7,772 bases of DNA from Flavobacteriales bacterium (GTDB lineage: Bacteria > Bacteroidota > Bacteroidia > Flavobacteriales_D > Crocinitomicaceae). Below, in pieces: positions 1-5,402 of this stretch. The notes beneath the pieces were generated by a model, which worked only from the letters and a program-made list of their open reading frames with translations, made no database searches and had not been told where the DNA came from. A program made the position numbers and the translations under genes. Location of the stretch: NCBI GenBank assembly GCA_018665005.1, contig JABJEE010000035.1, positions 1 to 7,772 of the forward strand, in the 5' to 3' direction. Every line of letters begins with the position of its first letter. Position 1 is the stretch's first letter.

Positions 1-2
1 AC

Positions 3-92
3 AACGTGACAAATCTTCAAAGTGGAATCTATTATGTACACTTAAATACTACAAATGGCATAATGAAAGAAAAGTTCGTTATTATCAAATAA
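3..92 (+). CDS. 3' end of a T9SS-secreted protein (type A C-terminal sorting domain), 5' truncated
   Basis: Only the last 29 codons and the TAA stop are in the window; the gene begins upstream of base 1. The readable tail has the form N-x-x-x-L-x-S-G-I-Y-Y-V, then a short turn with T-N-G, then K-E-K-F-V-I-I-K at the very end. This is the classic end of the Por secretion system (type IX) type A sorting domain: a 'L-x-x-G-x-Y' strand, a Gly-containing turn, and a basic/hydrophobic final strand closing in IIK. In the family this domain sends the protein through the T9SS outer-membrane channel and is normally cleaved, with anchoring or release at the cell surface. The cargo cannot be identified because the N-terminal part is missing. 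A strong terminator follows about 20 nt after the stop, so this is the last gene of its unit. The frame and motif are convincing despite the short length. Confidence 0.82.
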   Translation, partial: NVTNLQSGIYYVHLNTTNGIMKEKFVIIK

Positions 93-110
93 TAACTTAG
101 TATATTCTTT

Positions 111-141
111 AAGCCCTCCTGCTATGCAGGGGGGCTTTTTT
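111..141 (+). terminator. Rho-independent terminator after the T9SS substrate gene
   Basis: The arms at 112-122 and 126-136 pair over 11 bp with one G-U wobble (t117-g131) around a 3-nt loop (tat, 123-125). The GC-rich stem runs into six T residues (136-141). The T tract lies on the plus strand, so it terminates the rightward gene ending at 92. On the minus strand the hairpin is followed only by TTAAAG, so it is a poor terminator for the leftward DoxX/helicase unit that ends at 147. Confidence 0.9.
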
Positions 142-146
142 ATTGC

Positions 147-536
147 CTATGATTTTAAAACTGATTCATCTTTAGTATGCCAATAGGCAAGACCGAGAAA
201 CAATGCCTGAAATGGCAAACGAATAATTGCCAAAGATTGACTGATATCTAATGACTGCTGTGCAGCCTCATTTTGGGCCAAATAGATGTTAGCGGGAAAG
301 ACAGCAATCAAGAGGGCGATCAATCCCCAACCTGCGATTCTTCTCGATTTCTTAAAAAGAAGCATGCCTCCCAAAAGGATTTCAAATACACCACTTATAT
401 AAACGGCTTCTAAATGATAGGGCAGATAGTCAGGCATGATTGCTAAAAAGAAATTGGGATCAATGAAATGCCTTATTCCAACATAAATATATGCCGATCC
501 CATAAAATAAATGGTGATTTTCTTGAATAAACCCAT
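147..536 (-). CDS. DoxX-like small integral membrane protein
   Basis: This 129-residue protein has four predicted membrane segments (about residues 7-25, 44-61, 68-87 and 103-119), the size and topology of DoxX-like / MauE-related membrane proteins. Recognisable family features are G-I-R-H-F-x-D-P-x-F-F near residues 20-30, Y-L-P-Y-H-L-E around 37-43, S-G-V-F-E-I-L-L-G-G at 48-57, and A-V-F-P-A-N-I-Y-L-A at 78-87, followed by R-L-P-F-Q-A in the last helix region. The biochemical role of this subgroup is not established; relatives have been linked to quinone, thiosulfate or redox-stress functions, but nothing here settles that. It starts 8 nt after the stop of the upstream minus-strand helicase gene and has no evident promoter of its own, so the two are probably co-transcribed. 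No Shine-Dalgarno sequence is evident, as is common in Bacteroidota. The family call is firm and the function is unknown. Confidence 0.82.
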   Translation of the reverse strand: MGLFKKITIYFMGSAYIYVGIRHFIDPNFFLAIMPDYLPYHLEAVYISGVFEILLGGMLLFKKSRRIAGWGLIALLIAVFPANIYLAQNEAAQQSLDISQSLAIIRLPFQALFLGLAYWHTKDESVLKS

Positions 537-544
537 ATAGCAAA

Positions 545-1852
545 TTAAATCTTGTGGATTCTTACCTTTTTCTTTTTAAGTCTTTCGTTGTTCAATTTGT
601 GACATAGAGCATCCGCTTTAATAGAGGAAACGGCTACAAAGGCACAATCGGTTTTTAGTTCAATGACACCTAATTCACTACCTTCAAGGTCTCCCTTTTT
701 AATAAATAAACCTGCAATATCACCCTTAGATATTTTATCTCTTCTTCCTCCAGAGACAAAAATTGTTTTCCACTTATTTTTAGGGATTTTAGCACCCTCT
801 TCTATTGCTTTTGTTTTAATTCCTCGTGCATAATCAGGGATCTTATCATTTTTCCCTTTGATGCAAATAGCAGTCCCATCTGCATTCATTCTAGCGGTTC
901 GGCCATTACGGTGCGTGAATTCCTCTTCTCTTGGAGGCATTTCATAGTGTACGATATAATCAAGCCCTGGAATGTCTATTCCTCTGGCTGCTAAATCCGT
1001 TGCCAAGAGCGTACGTTGGCTAGAATTCCTGAATTGAATGAGACTTCGTTCACGATCAACTTGCTCCATACCTCCAAAAAAACAGGTGTGTTCTACTTGA
1101 TTCTCATCTAAAAACTGAGAAACACCATCAAGAGTGTCCTTGAAATTACAAAAGATAATACCTCTTTTATCGCCAAGGCTTTCTAATAAATTTATCAGTG
1201 TATCCAATGTGTTTTTTGAGGAATGAACCCATGATAAGTCAAGAATTTTTGATACTGTACCCAAATAATCTAAGGTTATAGGGTTATTGAATTCTAAAAA
1301 ACCGGGGACTTCTTCTTTATGTGTTGCCGAGGTCAGTATTTTTCTATCTAAAGAATGAAGCGCGGAAACAATCTCCTTCATTTCTTTTTCAAAACCAATT
1401 TCAAGGGATTTGTCAAATTCATCAATGACCAGGTTTTTTATTCCATGAAGGGTAATGCGGTCTCTTCTAATATGGTCCGCAACTCTGCCCGGTGTACCAA
1501 CTAGGATTATAGGCGCATGAGTCAGCTCTATTTTTTCTTTTGAACCAGACCTTCCTCCATATACGGCATTCACCTTGTAGCCAGTTCCCATATCACGAAC
1601 TACTTGTTCAATTTGAATAGCAAGTTCTCTTGCTGGAACCAATATTAATAGTTGGGTTTCAGCTAAAGTTGGGTCCAGTCTTTCGATAAGTGGTAACAAG
1701 AAAGCCAAAGTCTTTCCAGTTCCTGTAGGTGAAAGTATAAGAACCTCTTTCGATTTATCTATGGCATCAATGGCTTCGATTTGCATAGGATTGAGCTGAT
1801 CAATTCCCATTTTCTGCAGAATTTGTACTTGATTTTTTATTGGATTATTCAT
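545..1852 (-). CDS. DEAD-box ATP-dependent RNA helicase, DbpA-like, with C-terminal DbpA RNA-binding domain
   Basis: This 435-residue protein carries the full superfamily 2 helicase set in order: Q motif around N21-P-M-Q24, motif I SPTGTGKT at 41-48, Ia PARELAIQ at 73-80, Ib TPGR at 120-123, motif II at 144-147, motif III SAT at 175-177, IV IIFCNF at 242-247, V TDLAARGID at 295-303, and VI HRNGRTAR at 334-341. Residues from about 371 (F-V-S-G-G-R-R-D-K at 375-383) to the lysine-rich end match the DbpA/CsdA RNA-binding domain, which in E. coli DbpA recognises 23S rRNA hairpin 92. A role in 50S subunit assembly or rRNA remodelling is therefore likely but inferred. Two motifs deviate: motif II reads DEFD instead of DEAD, and motif VI has N for I and A for G (HRNGRTAR rather than HRIGRTGR). 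The catalytic Asp and Glu, the GKT lysine and the VI arginines are retained, so ATPase activity is expected. It is probably the first gene of a two-gene unit with the DoxX-like gene. Confidence 0.92.
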   Translation of the reverse strand: MNNPIKNQVQILQKMGIDQLNPMQIEAIDAIDKSKEVLILSPTGTGKTLAFLLPLIERLDPTLAETQLLILVPARELAIQIEQVVRDMGTGYKVNAVYGGRSGSKEKIELTHAPIILVGTPGRVADHIRRDRITLHGIKNLVIDEFDKSLEIGFEKEMKEIVSALHSLDRKILTSATHKEEVPGFLEFNNPITLDYLGTVSKILDLSWVHSSKNTLDTLINLLESLGDKRGIIFCNFKDTLDGVSQFLDENQVEHTCFFGGMEQVDRERSLIQFRNSSQRTLLATDLAARGIDIPGLDYIVHYEMPPREEEFTHRNGRTARMNADGTAICIKGKNDKIPDYARGIKTKAIEEGAKIPKNKWKTIFVSGGRRDKISKGDIAGLFIKKGDLEGSELGVIELKTDCAFVAVSSIKADALCHKLNNERLKKKKVRIHKI

Positions 1853-1860
1853 GATTGATA

Positions 1861-1879
1861 TTGGTCATTACAAGACCAA
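1861..1879 (-). promoter_or_regulatory. Perfect 6-bp dyad in the leader/promoter zone of the helicase gene
   Basis: TTGGTC (1861-1866) and GACCAA (1874-1879) are exact inverted repeats around a 7-nt spacer, 8 nt upstream of the helicase start codon. Read on the minus strand, the distal arm overlaps TAACTTGG (1883-1876), a one-mismatch fit to the Bacteroidota TAnnTTTG -7 box. The dyad could be an operator or a small 5'-UTR hairpin. There is no direct evidence of function, and a 6-bp dyad can arise by chance. Confidence 0.3.
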
Positions 1880-1891
1880 GTTAAGTAAATG

Positions 1892-1918
1892 AAAAGTGTC
1901 GTTAAAAACGACACTTTT
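1892..1918 (-). terminator. Perfect 12-bp hairpin, probable terminator of the tRNA-Pro transcript
   Basis: The arms 1892-1903 (AAAAGTGTCGTT) and 1907-1918 are exact reverse complements with a 3-nt loop. On the minus strand the stem begins 8 nt after the tRNA 3' end and closes in a TTTT run, so it can act as an intrinsic terminator for the leftward tRNA while its A-rich arm supplies the upstream side. It separates the tRNA from the helicase gene. The sequence is symmetric, so it would also fold in plus-strand RNA, but no plus-strand gene ends here. Confidence 0.7.
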
Positions 1919-1926
1919 AAAAGAAG

Positions 1927-2001
1927 TCGGGATGAGTGGATTCGAACCACCGATCTCGCGCCCCCCAGACGCGCACTTTAACCGGACTAAGCTACATCCC
2001 G
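1927..2001 (-). tRNA. tRNA-Pro (anticodon GGG)
   Basis: The minus strand from 2001 to 1927 folds as a complete 75-nt tRNA. It has a 7-bp acceptor stem CGGGATG/CATCCCG with discriminator A, U8-A9, a D arm GCTT/AAGT with a 10-nt loop containing GG, an anticodon stem CGCGT/GCGCG with loop CTGGGGG, a 5-nt variable region AGATC, and a T arm GGTGG-TTCGAAT-CCACT. The anticodon at 1966-1964 reads GGG, decoding proline CCC and CCU. The C1-G72 pair is the usual identity feature of bacterial tRNA-Pro, which fits the anticodon. The CCA tail is not encoded (CTT follows), so it must be added after transcription. The gene stands alone, divergent from menA and followed by a hairpin terminator. Confidence 0.97.
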
Positions 2002-2064
2002 AATTGGACCGTAAAAATATGAATTTGTTTCAAACTATTGTACAATTCAAATGTTTCTAATTTG

Positions 2065-2072
2065 TAAATTTG
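2065..2072 (+). promoter_or_regulatory. Possible -7 box of the menA promoter
   Basis: TAAATTTG fits the Bacteroidota -7 consensus TAnnTTTG exactly, but it ends only 1 nt before the menA ATG (2074). The nearest upstream TTG (2038-2040) lies 24 nt away, slightly further than the usual 19-21. If used, transcription would begin at or inside the start codon region, so either the message is leaderless or this match is fortuitous. Confidence 0.3.
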
Positions 2073-2073
2073 T

Positions 2074-2991
2074 ATGGTGGGATTAACTAAAGCATGGATT
2101 GGTGCAGTGCGTTTAAGGACGCTACCTCTTTCTTTATCAGGAATTATTGTGGGTTCAGCGATGGCTTACTATTATGGGGGACGGAATTTTTATGTTTTTA
2201 TTTTGTCTATTTCCACAACAGTTTTGTTTCAAATTTTGTCCAATCTTGCTAATGATTTAGGTGATAGTCAAAAAGGAACGGATAATGATGAAAGAATAGG
2301 TCCTACAAGGGCGATACAATCCGGATTGATTTCTCAGTCGAGTATGAAGAAGGCAGTTGTATTTGTTACGTTTCTTTCTTTGGCTTCTGCTTTTGGATTG
2401 ATATACATAAGTTCTGATTTCATAAGTGATTCATTAATTTGGATGTACCTTATATTGACTGCGCTTTCTATTTTTGCAGCAATTTTATATACAGTGGGTA
2501 AATCTGCTTATGGATATTATGGTCTTGGGGACATTATGGTCTTTTTGTTTTTTGGATGCCTGAGTGTTTTAGGTGTTTTTACTTTGTATGGAATGCCTTT
2601 TGAATTGATAACGTTACTGCCTGCCTTTACAATAGGTCTTTGGAGTGCAGCTGTTCTCAACTTAAACAATATGAGAGATATGGTGAATGATGCCGCATCT
2701 TCAAAAAGAACCATGGTAGTGCAATTGGGACCAAGACGCGCAAAGTATTATCATTTTTCTCTGATTCTAATTGGGTTGTCTATTTGGACCATTTTAAATA
2801 GTGTTTATATCTATCTCAATGATAACTGGGTCTTTCTTATTGGGATATTTCCAGCGCTGTTTTTGTATCCCCACTTAAAGAAAGTCATGGAAATTGATTC
2901 CCCTTCGATGTACGACCCAGAGCTTAAGAAGGTGGCGTTAATTACTTTTTCTTCTTCTATTCTATTCGCAACTTCCTTATTTTTGGTGTAG
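2074..2991 (+). CDS. menA: 1,4-dihydroxy-2-naphthoate polyprenyltransferase (MenA, UbiA superfamily)
   Basis: This 305-residue, highly hydrophobic protein has about eight to nine membrane helices. MenA attaches the polyprenyl chain to 1,4-dihydroxy-2-naphthoate with loss of CO2, giving demethylmenaquinone in the inner membrane. The two Mg-prenyl-diphosphate motifs of the UbiA superfamily are clear: N57-L-A-N60-D61-x-x-D64 followed by D70/D72 and G-P-T-R-A-I-Q-S-G (76-84), then N198-N-x-R201-D202-x-x-x-D206 with K-R212-T at 211-213. The first motif plus the R-L-R-T-L-P-L-S start (13-20) and the G-L-G-D-x-x-V-F-L-F-F-G stretch (150-161) point to MenA rather than UbiA or heme O synthase. The ATG at 2074 places W8 and the RLRTLP motif at normal family distances, and no later in-frame ATG precedes them. 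The gene is probably separate from the etf unit, because a new promoter follows in the 86-nt gap. Confidence 0.93.
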   Translation: MVGLTKAWIGAVRLRTLPLSLSGIIVGSAMAYYYGGRNFYVFILSISTTVLFQILSNLANDLGDSQKGTDNDERIGPTRAIQSGLISQSSMKKAVVFVTFLSLASAFGLIYISSDFISDSLIWMYLILTALSIFAAILYTVGKSAYGYYGLGDIMVFLFFGCLSVLGVFTLYGMPFELITLLPAFTIGLWSAAVLNLNNMRDMVNDAASSKRTMVVQLGPRRAKYYHFSLILIGLSIWTILNSVYIYLNDNWVFLIGIFPALFLYPHLKKVMEIDSPSMYDPELKKVALITFSSSILFATSLFLV

Positions 2992-3024
2992 TTTGACGAA
3001 TTCAAGAAATACTAATTACACGAC

Positions 3025-3055
3025 TTTCATTCTCAAAGATAATTCAGTAAATTTG
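3025..3055 (+). promoter_or_regulatory. Bacteroidota-type promoter for the etfB-etfA-nuclease-transporter unit
   Basis: TAAATTTG (3048-3055) matches the TAnnTTTG -7 element exactly. It is preceded after 19 nt by TTTC (3025-3028), close to the TTTG/TTG -33 element, so both boxes and the spacing fit the principal sigma factor promoter of this phylum. Transcription would start near 3061, leaving a short leader of about 15 nt containing AAAGAAG before the etfB ATG at 3078. The assignment is sequence-based only. Confidence 0.6.
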
Positions 3056-3077
3056 CAACACTTTAAAGAAGAATAAT

Positions 3078-3818
3078 ATGAAAATATTGGTTTGTATCAG
3101 CAAGGCTCCCGACACTACGTCGAAAATTGCTTTTTCAGAAGAGAACACAAAGTTTGATGAAAATGGGGTTCAATTCATAGTGAATCCTTATGATGAATGG
3201 TATGCCTTGGTAAGGGCTCTGGAAATCAAAGAAGCAGGCGGAGGTCAAGTAACAATAATAACTGTCGGTGGAGCTAGTGATGACGCGATTATCAGAAAAG
3301 CATTGGCAATTGGTGCCGATGACGCCGTTCGTGTAGATTCAGAGGCAAAAGATGCCTATTATACAGCAATGCAAATTTCTTCTTACGCCAAAGAGAACAA
3401 TTACGATCTTATTTTGACGGGAAAAGAAACCATCAATTACAATGGTTCTCAAGTAGCGGGAATGATAGCCGCCGAATTAGATGTTCCCTTTGTATCTCTA
3501 GCATCAAAATTGGATGTGAATGGTAGTACATTAACTGTAGAAAGAGAAATCGTTGGAGGTATACAAGTAGTAGAATTAAACGCACCTGCAGTTATCAGCT
3601 GCGCCAAAGGAATGGCAGAGCAGAGAATACCGAATATGAGAGGTATTATGGCAGCCAGAACAAAGCCTTTAAATGTAGTGGCCGCTCAAGAAATTGATAA
3701 CTTAACAGAATTTGTTTCATATGCTTTACCAAATGCGAAATCTGCTGTAAAAATGATTGATCCAGAAAACATGGATGAATTAGTAGAATTGTTGCACAAG
3801 GAGGCTAAAGTAATCTAA
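3078..3818 (+). CDS. etfB: Electron transfer flavoprotein beta subunit (EtfB/FixA family)
   Basis: At 246 residues this is normal ETF-beta size. ETF is a soluble FAD-containing heterodimer that takes electrons from acyl-CoA and related dehydrogenases and hands them to an ETF:quinone oxidoreductase. Visible family features are an N-terminal strand K-I-L-V-C-I-S-K (2-9), N-P-Y-D-E (36-40), a Rossmann-like core with D-L-I-L-T-G-K-E-T-I-N (110-120) and G-S-Q-V-A-G (123-128), and the ETF-beta signature region V-E-R-E-I-V-G-G-I-Q (154-163) leading to P170-A-V-I-S. The end of the core has I-P-N-M-R-G-I-M-A-A-R (184-194), corresponding to the family's recognition-loop region. The signature has V159 where an acidic residue is usual. 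The gene starts 86 nt after menA behind its own promoter and is followed after 17 nt by etfA. The family call is very secure, but the electron donors are not shown. Confidence 0.95.
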   Translation: MKILVCISKAPDTTSKIAFSEENTKFDENGVQFIVNPYDEWYALVRALEIKEAGGGQVTIITVGGASDDAIIRKALAIGADDAVRVDSEAKDAYYTAMQISSYAKENNYDLILTGKETINYNGSQVAGMIAAELDVPFVSLASKLDVNGSTLTVEREIVGGIQVVELNAPAVISCAKGMAEQRIPNMRGIMAARTKPLNVVAAQEIDNLTEFVSYALPNAKSAVKMIDPENMDELVELLHKEAKVI

Positions 3819-3835
3819 CCAATAAAATTTTTAAT

Positions 3836-4768
3836 ATGATTTTAGTATATATAAATTCTAGTAATGGTATCTCAAAGTCTTCTTATGAGTCTATTACTTA
3901 TGGTAAGAAGTTAGGAGATGTAATCGCATTAACAAATGGAGGAGCTTCATCAGATGATCTCGCTTCATTAGGTCAATATGGTGCATCGAAAGTTTTGGTT
4001 GATCGGACAATTAATGGAGATGACCAACAACAATTAACGAAATTGATTGCAAGTGCTGTTGAAAACAATAGTGTAAAAACAGTTGTTTTTTCTCACGATT
4101 TGGTCGGTAAATCTGTAGCCCCAATGTTATCGGTAAGACTAAAAGCGGGATTGGTTTCGGGTGCGATTTCTTTACCTGATGCCGAAGGATGTGTTGATGT
4201 AAATGTGTTTTCTGGTAAAGCACTAGGAAAGGTTAAAGTCAGTTCAGAAATTAAAATAATATCCTTACTACCTAATAGCATTCAACCAGAAGAAAATGGC
4301 AGCGCGTGTCCTGTAGAGGAAATAACGGCTGATACGGGAGTTCCTTCAATTAAGGTGCTTTCAACCAAAAAACCTGAAGGCGAAATTCCTCTTCCTGAAG
4401 CAGAGCTTGTAGTTTCTGCAGGACGAGGGTTAAAAGGACCTGAAAACTGGGGAATGGTTGAAGACCTTGCTGTTTCTTTAGGAGCGGCTACGGCTTGTTC
4501 AAGACCCGTTGCGGATATTGGATGGAGACCACACCACGAACACGTTGGACAAACAGGTGTTGCTATCAGACCTAATTTATATATTGCAATCGGTATTTCT
4601 GGTGCGATTCAACATCTAGCTGGTGTAAATGGTTCAAAGGTTATTGTTGTTATTAATACAGATCCAGAGGCGCCATTTTTTAAAGCAGCTGATTACGGAA
4701 TTATCGGAGATGCTTTTGAAGTAGTACCAAGACTTAATGAAGCCGTTAATAAGTTTAAGGCTTCCTAA
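3836..4768 (+). CDS. etfA: Electron transfer flavoprotein alpha subunit (EtfA/FixB family)
   Basis: This 310-residue partner of EtfB carries the FAD site. The N-terminal half is the variable alpha/beta domain, starting M-I-L-V-Y-I without an extra extension. The C-terminal half (from about 190) is the FAD-binding domain: L-V-V-S-A-G-R-G (191-198), C-S-R-P-V-A-D (221-227), H-V-G-Q-T-G (236-241), and the ETF-alpha signature L-Y-I-A-I-G-I-S-G-A-I-Q-H-L-A-G (248-263), followed by V-I-N-T-D (272-276). S222/R223, the GQTG loop and S255/Q259/H260 correspond to residues that contact FAD in characterised ETFs. No extra ferredoxin or other redox domain is fused, which argues for an ordinary, non-ferredoxin-fused ETF. 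It sits 17 nt after etfB with no obvious Shine-Dalgarno sequence, and 33 nt before the nuclease gene, in what looks like one transcript. Confidence 0.95.
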   Translation: MILVYINSSNGISKSSYESITYGKKLGDVIALTNGGASSDDLASLGQYGASKVLVDRTINGDDQQQLTKLIASAVENNSVKTVVFSHDLVGKSVAPMLSVRLKAGLVSGAISLPDAEGCVDVNVFSGKALGKVKVSSEIKIISLLPNSIQPEENGSACPVEEITADTGVPSIKVLSTKKPEGEIPLPEAELVVSAGRGLKGPENWGMVEDLAVSLGAATACSRPVADIGWRPHHEHVGQTGVAIRPNLYIAIGISGAIQHLAGVNGSKVIVVINTDPEAPFFKAADYGIIGDAFEVVPRLNEAVNKFKAS

Positions 4769-4801
4769 AAATATGTTATCTTACTAAAGAAGATATAATT
4801 A

Positions 4802-5401
4802 ATGCAAAAGGTTCGATTAGAAATTTCAGGTATAGCATATAGTCAGACTCAGTCTGGTTCTTATGTTTTGACTTTGTCTGAAGCGGCAGGCAATAGAAAA
4901 TTGCCAATTGTAATTGGTGGTTTTGAGGCTCAGGCTATTGCCGTAGAGCTTGAAAAGATGATTCCAAATAGACCTTTAACGCATGATTTGATTAAATCTT
5001 TTTGTGTGTCTTATGACGTGGTAATTAAAGAGGTTCTTATTTACAAGTTTGTTGAAGGTGTTTTCTATTCAAAATTAATTTGCGAAAGAGATGGAGTTAT
5101 TTCTGAAATCGATTCTAGGACATCCGATGCGATAGCCGTAGGAGTTCGTTTTAACAGCCCGATTTTTACCCTTTCGAATATTATCGATGAAGCATCAATA
5201 TCAAATCATGATGAAAATGCATACGAAAGTGATGAGATTTTCGATGATGCTGCTACTGATGCTGCTGAAGATGAAAAAGAAGTAAGCTCTCTAATTAGCC
5301 ATTCTCTTCAGGACCTAGAGAAACAACTTCAAGCTGCCTTGGAAAACGAAAATTACGAACTGGCTTCCAAGTTAAGAGATGAAATGAAAAAACGATCTTA
5401 A
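4802..5401 (+). CDS. Bifunctional nuclease (BFN/DUF151) domain protein with C-terminal UVR motif
   Basis: The protein is 199 residues in three parts. Residues 1-135 are a BFN (DUF151) domain: V-L-T-L-S-E (22-27), L-P-I-V-I-G-G-F-E-A-Q-A-I-A (34-47), R-P-L-T-H-D-L (57-63), and R-T-S-D-A-I-A-V-G-V-R (106-116). Residues 136-160 form a highly acidic, low-complexity linker rich in D, E and A. Residues 168-199 form a UVR motif, with L-E-K-Q-L-Q-x-A-L-E-N-E-N-Y-E-L-A-S-K-L-R-D as in UvrB and UvrC. BFN proteins from plants were reported to have DNase and RNase activity; the bacterial role is poorly known. In UvrB/UvrC the UVR helix pair mediates subunit contact, so this protein may bind a partner, but that is inference. 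It is 33 nt downstream of etfA and its TAA is followed after 1 nt by the transporter's GTG, so it is probably in one operon. Confidence 0.9.
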   Translation: MQKVRLEISGIAYSQTQSGSYVLTLSEAAGNRKLPIVIGGFEAQAIAVELEKMIPNRPLTHDLIKSFCVSYDVVIKEVLIYKFVEGVFYSKLICERDGVISEIDSRTSDAIAVGVRFNSPIFTLSNIIDEASISNHDENAYESDEIFDDAATDAAEDEKEVSSLISHSLQDLEKQLQAALENENYELASKLRDEMKKRS

Positions 5402-5402
5402 G

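Noticed and set aside
1927..2001. The tRNA gene as an integration site for a mobile element
   Set aside because: No integrase, no direct repeat of the tRNA 3' end, and only housekeeping genes flank it within the window.
2517..2714. Minus-strand open frame of 65 codons inside menA
   Set aside because: It lies entirely within the menA coding region, has no family resemblance, and is explained as a reverse-frame shadow.
2811..3005. Minus-strand open frame of 64 codons over the menA 3' end
   Set aside because: Its composition mirrors the antisense of the MenA C-terminus; no recognisable domain or start signal.
4011..4281. Two overlapping minus-strand open frames inside etfA
   Set aside because: Both are antisense to a well-conserved etfA, are mutually overlapping, and encode low-complexity, family-less peptides.
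4777..4795. Short hairpin TATCTT-N7-AAGATA before the nuclease gene
   Set aside because: A 6-bp, almost all A-T stem is weak and expected by chance in this AT-rich gap; no T-tract, so not a terminator.
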